This document shows positions 7,912 to 14,275 of a DNA stretch of 20,821 nucleotides, piece by piece. The first letter of the stretch is position 1; every line of letters starts with the position of its first letter. Under the pieces are notes generated by a model. The model made no database searches. It saw nothing but the letters and a program-made list of their open reading frames with translations, and had not been told where the DNA came from. Position numbers and translations under genes: made by a program. The stretch comes from an uncultured Pseudomonas sp. (lineage in GTDB: Bacteria > Pseudomonadota > Gammaproteobacteria > Pseudomonadales > Pseudomonadaceae). The stretch covers positions 1 through 20,821 of the forward strand of contig NZ_CAMPHI010000064.1 in NCBI RefSeq assembly GCF_946885955.1, read 5' to 3'.

Positions 7912-8522
7912 TGAATTATCCCGCTGACAGCGCCTTGCTCGCTCGCCTGCTGGCCGGCGAGCAAAAAGCCTTTCGCGAGTTGGTCGCCACCTACCAGAGC
8001 GCGATGCGTGCGGTGGCGTACGCCATCGTTGGCAGCCGCAATGCCGACGAAGTGGTGCAGGACGCCTGGCTGGCGGTGGTGCGCAATCTGGAAGGTTTTC
8101 AGGGTCGTTCGAGCTTGAAAACCTGGTTGCTGACCATCACCGCCAACACGGCCAAGACCCGCCTCAAGCACAACCGCCGCGAAGTGTTGCTGGACGATAT
8201 CCCCTCGCCCCACGGCAGCATTGGCGACGAACGTTTCGCCGACGATGGCCACTGGCTGCTGGCGCCCCACGCCTGGCATCAGGACACGCCTGAAGCGCTG
8301 CTGACCGAGGCCGAACTGCTCGAATGCCTGGAGAAAACCCTGGCCTGTCTCTCCGAGCAACAAGGCAGCGTGCTGCACCTGCGCGAGCGTGAAGGCCTGG
8401 AACTGGAGGAGATCTGTAATCTATTGCAGGTCTCGCTCTCCAATGTTCGGGTGCTGTTGCACCGCGCGCGCCTCAAGGTGTTCGCCACGCTGGAGCATTT
8501 CGAGGAGACCGGGGCATGTTGA
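7911..8522 (+). CDS. ECF sigma-70 factor
   Basis: A 203-residue extracytoplasmic-function sigma factor. Region 2 covers about residues 18-88, with the typical DEVVQDAWLAVVRNLEGFQG and SSLKTWLLTITANTA segments. Region 4 covers about 136-190 (CLEKTLACLSEQQGSVLHLRE, then LSNVRVLLHRARLKV). The linker between them is rich in charged residues, and there is no C-terminal extension. The start overlaps the preceding stop by one base, and the stop overlaps the anti-sigma gene by seven bases. It lies just before an RiPP metallophore operon whose precursor gene has an ECF-type promoter, which suggests that promoter is its target. It has no obvious autoregulatory promoter within this operon. Confidence 0.92.
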   Translation: MNYPADSALLARLLAGEQKAFRELVATYQSAMRAVAYAIVGSRNADEVVQDAWLAVVRNLEGFQGRSSLKTWLLTITANTAKTRLKHNRREVLLDDIPSPHGSIGDERFADDGHWLLAPHAWHQDTPEALLTEAELLECLEKTLACLSEQQGSVLHLREREGLELEEICNLLQVSLSNVRVLLHRARLKVFATLEHFEETGAC

Positions 8523-8749
8523 GTTGCAAGGAACTGGTTGCCCAATCCAGCGATTTTCTCGACGGTCATATGAGCCTGCGCAAGCGCCTGGCCGTGCGCC
8601 TGCATCTTGCCATGTGCCAGAACTGCCAGCGCTTTATCAGGCAGATGCGTTTGAGCCAGGCGGTATTGCGCCGACTGCCACAGGGAAAAAGTCCCGAACT
8701 CGATGCCCTTGCGGCGAAACTGGCCGAGCTGCGGCGCAACCGTTCGTAA
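8516..8749 (+). CDS. Short zinc-finger (ZAS-type) anti-sigma factor
   Basis: A 77-residue soluble protein whose start codon lies inside the sigma factor gene (overlap 8516-8522). The signature HLAMCQNC gives H30-x3-C34-x2-C37. With C4 in MLSCKEL these can complete the four zinc ligands of the anti-sigma ZAS domain. There is no transmembrane segment, unlike many anti-sigma factors, so it should sense a cytoplasmic signal. ZAS proteins such as RsrA and ChrR release their sigma factor on thiol oxidation or loss of metal. Whether this one senses copper, zinc or redox state is not shown. The C-terminal tail (residues 42-77) is basic and helical in character. Confidence 0.82.
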   Translation: MLSCKELVAQSSDFLDGHMSLRKRLAVRLHLAMCQNCQRFIRQMRLSQAVLRRLPQGKSPELDALAAKLAELRRNRS

Positions 8750-8771
8750 ACCCGCCAACCTTCCGATTGTC

Positions 8772-8788
8772 CCGGCCTTTGCGGCCGG
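8772..8788 (+). terminator. Small GC hairpin after anti-sigma gene
   Basis: CCGGCC (8772-8777) pairs with GGCCGG (8783-8788) around TTTGC, 23 bases after the anti-sigma stop. There is no T-tract, so at most it is a weak end for the KAS III-sigma-anti-sigma transcript. Confidence 0.3.
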
Positions 8789-8866
8789 TGCCGATCTGTG
8801 CCTGTGATTCGCGTCTTTCGCCTTCTGCCAAGCACCTTAGCCTGGGAGGAGAAATTTACCGTCTCC

Positions 8867-8892
8867 TGTAACGCCCGCCCGCTTGCTACGTC
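8867..8892 (+). promoter_or_regulatory. ECF-type promoter of the RiPP metallophore operon
   Basis: A -35 element TGTAAC (8867-8872) and a -10 element CGTC (8889-8892) are separated by 16 bases, the classic ECF spacing. The pair lies 55 bases upstream of the precursor start codon, leaving a normal leader with GGAG at 8937-8940. A small dyad, AGGAGA (8847-8852) and TCTCCT (8862-8867), abuts the -35. The adjacent ECF sigma factor is the obvious candidate to use it. Confidence 0.7.
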
Positions 8893-8947
8893 CATTACGC
8901 CGAGGGAGCCACTACGGCCCCATTATCAAGCGTATTGGAGAGTTGCC

Positions 8948-9250
8948 ATGAAACACCTGAATACCCTAGTTGCCACCCTGGGCGCCGCTTTCTTGAGCAG
9001 TGCCGCGTTCAGCGTACAGGCCGCCGGCAACCCCTTCGCCGCGCAGGAACTGAGCAGCGGCTACAGCATGGCCGCAGCCGAGAAGTCCGCCGAAGGTTCC
9101 TGCGGCGAGGGCAAGTGTGGTGCCGAGATGAAGGCCGAGAACGAGGGCAAGTGCGGCGAAGGCAAGTGCGGTGGCGCAGCCAAGAGCGAGGCCAAGAGCG
9201 ACGCTGAGGGCAAGTGTGGCGAAGGCAAATGCGGTGCCGAGAAGGCTTGA
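8948..9250 (+). CDS. hvfA: HvfA/bufferin-type RiPP metallophore precursor with EGKCG repeats
   Basis: A 100-residue Cys-rich precursor. Residues 1-25 or so are a Sec signal peptide (MKHLNTLVATLGAAFLSSAA, then FSVQA). The mature part is low-complexity and rich in Glu, Lys, Ala and Gly, with six cysteines (C52, C57, C69, C74, C90, C95). Every cysteine sits in an EGxCG unit, and the units form three tandem pairs. In the Haemophilus HvfA and Caulobacter bufferin systems, MNIO enzymes convert cysteines of EGKCG motifs into copper-binding oxazolone/thioamide or thiooxazole groups. The same chemistry is expected here but not shown. The ATG at 8948 follows GGAG by seven bases. An upstream in-frame GTG extension is rejected because it would bury the signal peptide. 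The maturase gene follows directly. Confidence 0.9.
   Translation: MKHLNTLVATLGAAFLSSAAFSVQAAGNPFAAQELSSGYSMAAAEKSAEGSCGEGKCGAEMKAENEGKCGEGKCGGAAKSEAKSDAEGKCGEGKCGAEKA
9092..9235 (+). repeat. Three EG(K/S)CGEGKCG-coding repeats in the precursor gene
   Basis: Ten-codon units at 9092-9121, 9143-9172 and 9206-9235 encode EGSCGEGKCG, EGKCGEGKCG and EGKCGEGKCG. The spacer peptides between them differ in length (7 and 11 residues). The first half-unit carries serine in place of lysine. Synonymous third-base differences (TGT/TGC, GAG/GAA, AAG/AAA) show the copies are not very recent duplications. Confidence 0.9.
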
Positions 9251-9271
9251 GTGAGAGCGGGAGCGCAGGGC

Positions 9272-10111
9272 ATGCAGACGACATTCGTCAGTGGCGCCGG
9301 GCTTGGCCTGCGCCGCGGCCTGCTCGGCGCGTTGCAGGACTGCAGCGCGGCCGAGCTGGATTTCCTCGAAGTGGCGCCGGAAAACTGGATCGGTGTCGGC
9401 GGTCGGCTGGGCAAGCAGTTGCGCGCGCTGACCGAGCGCCTGCCGTTTCTCTGCCATGGCCTGTCGCTCAACCTGGGCGGTTTCGCCCCGCTGGACATGC
9501 AACTGCTCAAGGCCATCAAGGGCTTTCTCGATGAGCACGGTATCCGTGGCTACAGCGAACACCTGTCGGCCTGCGCCGACGACGGCCAGCTGTATGACCT
9601 GATGCCGCTGCCGTTCTGCGAGGAGTCGGTGGAACGCATCGCCGCGCGTATAGGCGTTGTGCAAGACGTGCTCGAACGACCATTGATCATCGAGAACGTC
9701 TCGGCCTATGCGCAGCTGCCAGGCGAGCTGGACGAGGCGGACTTCGTCCGTGCGGTGCTGGAACGGGCCGACTGCCAACTGCTGCTCGATGTGAACAACC
9801 TGTTCGTCAACAGCATCAATTTCGGTTTCGACCCCCAGGCCTATATCGCCGCCATGCCCGGGGAGCGTATCGCCTATATGCATGTCGCCGGGCATTACGA
9901 CGAAGCCGCGGATCTGAAGATCGACACCCATGGCGCGCCGGTGATCGACCCGGTGTGGGCGTTGCTCGAACATGCCTATGCGATGCATGGCGTGCGCCCG
10001 ACGCTGCTGGAGCGCGACTTCAACTTCCCGTCGATTGCCGAGCTGTACGACGAAGTCGCGCAGATTCGCCGGTTGCAAGCGTCCGGCCAGCAGCGGAGTT
10101 ACGGCACATGA
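9272..10111 (+). CDS. hvfB: MNIO (DUF692) RiPP maturase, HvfB/BufB-type
   Basis: A 279-residue multinuclear non-heme iron-dependent oxidase with a TIM-barrel fold. The likely iron ligands of the family are spread along the barrel: H62 (CHGLSLNLGG), H97 (YSEHLSACADDG), E141 (IIENVSAY), D173 and N176 (LLDVNNLFVN), H204 and H208 (MHVAGHYD), D218 and H220 (KIDTHGAP) and E247 (LLERDFNFP). Relatives oxidise cysteines in precursor peptides using oxygen. ATG 9272 is preferred over GTG 9251, which abuts the precursor stop, because GGGAG (9259-9263) is well placed and the conserved segment begins soon after. The stop overlaps the partner gene by four bases (ATGA), indicating coupled translation. Cytoplasmic action before export of the precursor is expected. 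Confidence 0.92.
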   Translation: MQTTFVSGAGLGLRRGLLGALQDCSAAELDFLEVAPENWIGVGGRLGKQLRALTERLPFLCHGLSLNLGGFAPLDMQLLKAIKGFLDEHGIRGYSEHLSACADDGQLYDLMPLPFCEESVERIAARIGVVQDVLERPLIIENVSAYAQLPGELDEADFVRAVLERADCQLLLDVNNLFVNSINFGFDPQAYIAAMPGERIAYMHVAGHYDEAADLKIDTHGAPVIDPVWALLEHAYAMHGVRPTLLERDFNFPSIAELYDEVAQIRRLQASGQQRSYGT

Positions 10112-10818
10112 GCGGCGTAGAACTGCAACGCGCCTTCGCCGCACGCATCCGTCGGCCTGACGAGCAGCCGCTGCTCGAAGGGATCGATGCCGCACGCATG
10201 GCGGTGTACGAAAGCCTGTTCTTCAACAATATCGAAAGCTTTATCAGCGGCGCCTTCCCGGTATTGCGCACGCTATTCGACGCGCAGCGCTGGAATTGCT
10301 TGGTGCGTGGCTTTATCGCCGAGCACCGCGCCGCGACCCCGTATTTTCTGGAGATCAGCCAGGAGTTTCTCGGCTGGCTGCAACAGGGCTATGTCGCAGA
10401 ACCTGGTGACCCGGCGTTTATCGCCGAGCTGGCGCACTACGAGTGGGTCGAGTTGGCCCTGGATGTCAGCGATGCGCCGCTTGCTCCGCATGGTTGGTCG
10501 GCCCTGGCCTGGCCGCTGGCCTACCGCTGGCCGGTGCAGCGGCTTGGCGTCGACTACCAGCCCGCCACGCCGCCGGAGCAGACCACCTGTTTGCTGGCCT
10601 GGCGCGACCCGCACGACCAGGTGCGCTTTATGCAGCTGAGCCCCTTCGCCTACCAACTGGCCCTCGGCCTGCAAGCCGGCGCGAGCGCCGAGGCCGCCTT
10701 GCGGCAGCTGGCCGACGAGCATGGTCTGGCGGCCGATGCGGACTATTTCAACAACGCCCAACAACTGCTCGATGACTGGCAGCGCCAGGGCATCTGGCGC
10801 GCCCCCTTGACCGCCTGA
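10108..10818 (+). CDS. hvfC: DUF2063 MNIO partner protein, HvfC/BufC-type
   Basis: A 236-residue protein whose N-terminal part (about residues 4-95) is a DUF2063 domain, with the segments LQRAFAARIRRPDE, ESLFFNNIESFISGAFPVLR and ATPYFLEISQEFLGWL. The C-terminal half (about 120-230) is the recognition-domain-like region found in MNIO partner proteins. In HvfB/HvfC and BufB/BufC systems this protein binds the precursor and is needed for modification. Pfam labels the N-terminal region putative DNA-binding, but in this context a substrate-delivery role is far more likely. The ATG at 10108 overlaps the maturase stop by four bases. A longer in-frame extension upstream inside the maturase gene is rejected. 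Confidence 0.9.
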   Translation: MSGVELQRAFAARIRRPDEQPLLEGIDAARMAVYESLFFNNIESFISGAFPVLRTLFDAQRWNCLVRGFIAEHRAATPYFLEISQEFLGWLQQGYVAEPGDPAFIAELAHYEWVELALDVSDAPLAPHGWSALAWPLAYRWPVQRLGVDYQPATPPEQTTCLLAWRDPHDQVRFMQLSPFAYQLALGLQAGASAEAALRQLADEHGLAADADYFNNAQQLLDDWQRQGIWRAPLTA

Positions 10819-10845
10819 CGTTGCGGTGACTTTGGAGATATCCCC

Positions 10846-11445
10846 ATGCTGACTTTCCTCAACCGACTCCAGGACGCCCTGGACGCCACCCGCCGCCTGG
10901 ATTTCCTCGGGCCCTTGCTGCTGCGCCTGTACCTGGTGCCGATTTTCTGGATGGCCGGTACCCATAAACTCTCCGACATCGAGGCCATCGCCGCCTGGTT
11001 CGGCAATCCCGACTGGGGGCTGGGTTTGCCGTTTCCCGAGGTGCTGGCCTGGGCCGCGGCGCTGACCGAAGCCGGCGGCGCAATCCTGTTGCTGTTTGGC
11101 CTGGCGGTGCGTTGGATCAGCATCCCGCTGATCGTCACCATGCTGGTGGCGATCTTCACCGTGCATCTGCCCTTCGGCTGGCAAGCGATTGCCGATGCAT
11201 CGGCGCCGTTCGGTAACGACCGGGTGCTGGCGTCGGTGGAGAAAATCGCGCGGGCGCGGGAAATTCTCAAGGAGCACGGCAACTACGACTGGTTGACCAG
11301 CAGTGGCAAATTCGTGGTGCTGAATAACGGCATCGAATTCGCCGCCACCTATCTGATCATGCTGGTGGTGCTGTTCTTCAGCGGTGCCGGACGTTGGTTG
11401 AGCCTGGATTATTGGCTGGCCAAAGTGCTGCGTCGGCCGGTTTAA
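10846..11445 (+). CDS. DoxX-family membrane protein, last gene of RiPP operon
   Basis: A 199-residue inner-membrane protein of the DoxX family with four hydrophobic helices (about residues 20-37, 64-86, 91-108 and 163-179). The family-typical ALTEAGGAILLLFGLAVRW stretch lies in the second helix and the loop after it. A hydrophilic loop at about 110-158 faces one side of the membrane. DoxX genes close many HvfABC/bufferin clusters, so a role in electron transfer, membrane redox balance or handling of the modified peptide is plausible, but none is proven. It begins 27 bases after the partner gene, with GGAG at 10834-10837. No clear terminator follows, so some read-through into the porin gene is possible. 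Confidence 0.85.
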   Translation: MLTFLNRLQDALDATRRLDFLGPLLLRLYLVPIFWMAGTHKLSDIEAIAAWFGNPDWGLGLPFPEVLAWAAALTEAGGAILLLFGLAVRWISIPLIVTMLVAIFTVHLPFGWQAIADASAPFGNDRVLASVEKIARAREILKEHGNYDWLTSSGKFVVLNNGIEFAATYLIMLVVLFFSGAGRWLSLDYWLAKVLRRPV

Positions 11446-11472
11446 CGCGCCAATGACTGTTCGCGTCGCCTG

Positions 11473-11502
11473 TTGGTAAAGAGTGCGGCGCGCCCTTATA
11501 GT
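11473..11502 (+). promoter_or_regulatory. Candidate sigma-70 promoter for the porin
   Basis: TTGGTA (11473-11478) and TATAGT (11497-11502) are separated by 18 bases in the 203-base gap upstream of the porin gene. The leader that follows is AT-rich and carries a small CGAGC/GCTCG hairpin at 11595-11609. No convincing Pho box was found, although related porins are PhoB-controlled. Confidence 0.4.
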
Positions 11503-11648
11503 CGAAAGGAGTAAAAGTTCAGTCAGTCATTAAAATTTTATATATCGGCCACGGCGCTGAAATATCCCCTCGCCAAGATTCCCCTCAGCACGAACGAGCC
11601 CCCCGCTCGGGTGTTTTCAACACTAAAAGTCTATTAGAGGAATCCTTG

Positions 11649-12965
11649 ATGATCCGTAAGCACAGCTTTCGTGGAGTAGCGGCCGGTTTCGCTACCAGCG
11701 CCCTGGCTCTGGCCGTTTCCGCCCAGGCTTTCGCCGGTACCGTGAGCACCGACGGTGCCGATCTCGTGATCAAGACCAAGGGCGGCCTGGAAGTCGCCAC
11801 TACCGACAAGGAATTCAGCTTCAAGCTGGGCGGTAAGTTGCAGTGGGATGCCACCAACTTCGACGGCCTGATGGCCGGCCGTCAGAACAACCCGTTCGAT
11901 GACACCTTCAACACCTTTATTCGTCGCGGCGAAGTCGGTTTTGAAGGCGTGGCCTACAAGGACTGGGGTTATGGCCTGCGTGTCAGCTATGACGAAGATG
12001 ATGGCACCGACTTCGATCGTGCCTTTATCACCTACAGCGGTCTGGGTTTTGCCGACGTGACCGTGGGCCAGTTCGGTGTCGACTACGGCCTGGAAGGCAC
12101 CACCAGCTCGTCGTGGATTACCGCCATCGAGCGTCCGTTCATGTACGACTTCCTCAATGGCGACGAAGATGCCAAATTCGGTATCAACGTGATGCATACC
12201 GGCGACAACTACGGCCTGATGGCCCAGGTCGCCCATTACGACAAGTATGAGTCTGACGATAACGACGAGCTGTTCGGCTACACCTTGCGCGCCAACTGGG
12301 CGCCTTATCTGAATGGCACCGACGTGATCCACCTGGGCGCCAACTTCCACAGCAACAGCCCGGATGACAACAGCTCCAGCGTACGCACGCGCATGGGCAT
12401 CCGCAGCGACGACGACGCGCGCATCGCCTTCGGCAGCACCGCCGTTACCGACAAGGACGTTGAATGGGTACTGGAAACCGGTGCTCAGTTCGGTTCCTTC
12501 CGTGCGGCTGCCGAATACTTCCAGCGCCAGGTTTCCGGTGAAACGGCCGGTGGCTTGGACGCCGACGTGGATGCGAGCGGCTACTACGGCCAGCTTTCCT
12601 ACATGTTCGGCGGCGCTCGCAACTACAAGGCCGGTGCCGGCAAGTGGGACAAGCCGACCAATATGAACGGAACCTTCGAAGTATTCGCGCGCTATGAAAG
12701 CAGCACCGTCGACGCCGACGCGGGCGCCATCCCGGCGCAGATGATGAGCGGTGTGGTGGGCGTGGTCGCGGACGACCTGAGCGATGAGTTCAAAGCCAAT
12801 GCGATGGTGGTGGGGGTCAACTACTTCGCCACCCCGGCGGTGCGCATGAGCCTGAACTACGTCGACTATGAAGTCGACAACCTCGACACCAACTCGCAAG
12901 TCGGTGGTGAAGATGTGCAGGACGATGGCAAAGCCATTATCGGCCGCCTGCAGTACGTGTTCTAA
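11649..12965 (+). CDS. Phosphate-selective porin, OprP/OprO family
   Basis: A 438-residue outer-membrane beta-barrel porin. A signal peptide of about 30 residues ends near VSAQAFA, with GTVSTDG as the probable mature start. The barrel is marked by alternating aromatic and polar strands, motifs such as KLGGKLQWDATNFDG and FIRRGEVGFEG, and a C-terminal strand ending in phenylalanine (IGRLQYVF), the signal for BAM insertion. OprP and OprO form anion-selective trimers for phosphate or polyphosphate. The pore residues that separate the two cannot be judged here. ATG 11649 is used rather than the adjacent TTG at 11646, with AGAGGA at 11636-11641. The position just after the RiPP operon matches my memory of oprO in P. 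aeruginosa, which may be an accident of synteny. Confidence 0.88.
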   Translation: MIRKHSFRGVAAGFATSALALAVSAQAFAGTVSTDGADLVIKTKGGLEVATTDKEFSFKLGGKLQWDATNFDGLMAGRQNNPFDDTFNTFIRRGEVGFEGVAYKDWGYGLRVSYDEDDGTDFDRAFITYSGLGFADVTVGQFGVDYGLEGTTSSSWITAIERPFMYDFLNGDEDAKFGINVMHTGDNYGLMAQVAHYDKYESDDNDELFGYTLRANWAPYLNGTDVIHLGANFHSNSPDDNSSSVRTRMGIRSDDDARIAFGSTAVTDKDVEWVLETGAQFGSFRAAAEYFQRQVSGETAGGLDADVDASGYYGQLSYMFGGARNYKAGAGKWDKPTNMNGTFEVFARYESSTVDADAGAIPAQMMSGVVGVVADDLSDEFKANAMVVGVNYFATPAVRMSLNYVDYEVDNLDTNSQVGGEDVQDDGKAIIGRLQYVF

Positions 12966-13002
12966 GACACCCGCTACTCCTTCTTAAGCTCGCTGCATGT
13001 GC

Positions 13003-13040
13003 AATGCCGCTCACTTGGTGCTAAGTGAGCGGCATTTTTT
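13003..13040 (+). terminator. Strong rho-independent terminator after porin
   Basis: AATGCCGCTCACTT (13003-13016) pairs perfectly with AAGTGAGCGGCATT (13023-13036) around GGTGCT and runs into a six-base T-tract. It lies 37 bases after the porin stop and isolates it from the next gene. Confidence 0.92.
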
Positions 13041-13147
13041 ATCTGTCGGCTGGCTGCTGTTCCAGGCGGTTCAACACCTCAGCGGCCCTCTGTTTCGGCG
13101 CGGCATGACGCTATAGTGCGGTTTTGCACGTACCAGCCGAGTTGCCG

Positions 13148-14275
13148 ATGCCTCTTTCCTGCCTGACCGCCCTGCAGCAACTCACGCCCGCCAGTTGGGA
13201 TGCACTGCATGGGGGAGACCAACCATTTTTGCGCCACGCCTTTCTCTCCGCCCTGGAGGACAGCGGCAGCGTCGGCGGGCGAACCGGTTGGCAGGCGGCC
13301 CACCAGCTGTTGCTCGATAGCCACGGCCAACCCCTGGCGGCGCTGCCGGCCTACGTGAAAAACCACTCCTACGGCGAATATGTGTTCGACCACGGCTGGG
13401 CCGACGCCTGCCTACGCGCCGGCATCGCCTACTATCCCAAGCTGCTCGGCGCCATTCCGTTTTCCCCGGTGAGCGGTCGGCGCCTGCTCGGCGACCCGCT
13501 GGCGGCTGCGCAACTGCTCGATGAGCTGGCGTCGGATCTCGAGCGACAAGGGCTCTCCAGCCTGCACATCAATTTCACCGATGCGGCCGACGAGGCCTTG
13601 CTGCAAGGCCGCGAGGGCTGGCTGCAGCGACTGGGGTGCCAGTTCCACTGGCGCAATCACGGTTATCGCGATTTTCAGGATTTTCTCGACGGGCTCAGCT
13701 CGCGCAAGCGCAAGCAGATGCGCAAGGAGCGCGAGCAGGTGGCAGGGCAGGGCATCGAGTTCGAATGGCGGGAAGGGCGGCAGATGAGCGAGGCGGACTG
13801 GGACTTCGTCTACCTGTGCTATGCCAATACCTATCACGTGCGCGGCCAGTCGCCTTATCTGACCCGGTTGTTCTTCAGTCTGCTGGCCGAACGCATGCCG
13901 GAAATGCTTCGGGTGGTGCTGGCCCGCCAGGGATCGCGGCCGGTGGCGATGGCCTTCAGTCTGGTCGGCGGCGACAGCCTCTACGGGCGTTACTGGGGCT
14001 GCCTGGCCGAGTTCGACCGACTGCATTTCGAAGCCTGCCTGTACCAGGGCATGGACTACGCCATCGCCCATGGCTTGCAGCGTTTTGACGCCGGTGCCCA
14101 GGGCGAACACAAGCTGATCCGCGGCTTCGAACCGGTGATCAGCCATTCCTGGCACTACCTCTGCCACCCGGGATTACGCGCCGCTGTAGCGGATTTTCTC
14201 GACCGCGAGCGGGACGGCATTCGGGCCTACGCCGAGGAGGCGCGAGGCCTGCTGCCCTATCGTCAGGAGCCTTAA
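13148..14275 (+). CDS. GNAT/FemAB-like peptidogalycan biosynthesis protein (DUF482)
   Basis: A 375-residue protein of the DUF482 group, distantly related to FemAB and GNAT acyltransferases. Recognisable segments are FLRHAFLSALEDSGS (residues 27-41), the RKRKQMRKEREQV region near residue 185 and the C-terminal RFDAGAQGEHKLIRGFEPV stretch. Members are annotated as peptidogalycan biosynthesis proteins or acyltransferases, without a confirmed reaction. ATG 13148 is chosen, though its ribosome site is weak. A TTG at 13124 is possible, and a TATAGT at 13112-13117 would place the transcript start close to it. The gene ends tail to tail with the EAL-GGDEF gene, the two stop codons sharing TTAA. Confidence 0.78.
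   Translation: MPLSCLTALQQLTPASWDALHGGDQPFLRHAFLSALEDSGSVGGRTGWQAAHQLLLDSHGQPLAALPAYVKNHSYGEYVFDHGWADACLRAGIAYYPKLLGAIPFSPVSGRRLLGDPLAAAQLLDELASDLERQGLSSLHINFTDAADEALLQGREGWLQRLGCQFHWRNHGYRDFQDFLDGLSSRKRKQMRKEREQVAGQGIEFEWREGRQMSEADWDFVYLCYANTYHVRGQSPYLTRLFFSLLAERMPEMLRVVLARQGSRPVAMAFSLVGGDSLYGRYWGCLAEFDRLHFEACLYQGMDYAIAHGLQRFDAGAQGEHKLIRGFEPVISHSWHYLCHPGLRAAVADFLDRERDGIRAYAEEARGLLPYRQEP

Noticed and set aside
8798..8947. Upstream in-frame extension of the RiPP precursor from a GTG
   Set aside because: It would place the signal peptide inside the protein and run through the ECF promoter; the ATG at 8948 has a proper ribosome site.
9092..9235. CRISPR-like or minisatellite array
   Set aside because: The repeats are in frame, encode the EGKCG motifs and have uneven spacers; they are coding repeats.
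8966..10195. 409-codon minus-strand open frame opposite the RiPP genes
   Set aside because: It is a shadow of the precursor and maturase genes; its sequence has no domain and is rich in Arg, Ala and Gln as expected for antisense GC-rich DNA.
10108..10400. DNA-binding regulator based on the DUF2063 label
   Set aside because: The operon context with an MNIO and an EGKCG precursor fits the RiPP partner protein instead.
11446..11648. PhoB box upstream of the porin
   Set aside because: CAGTCAGTCATT near 11522-11533 only loosely resembles one half-site and no proper direct repeat was found.
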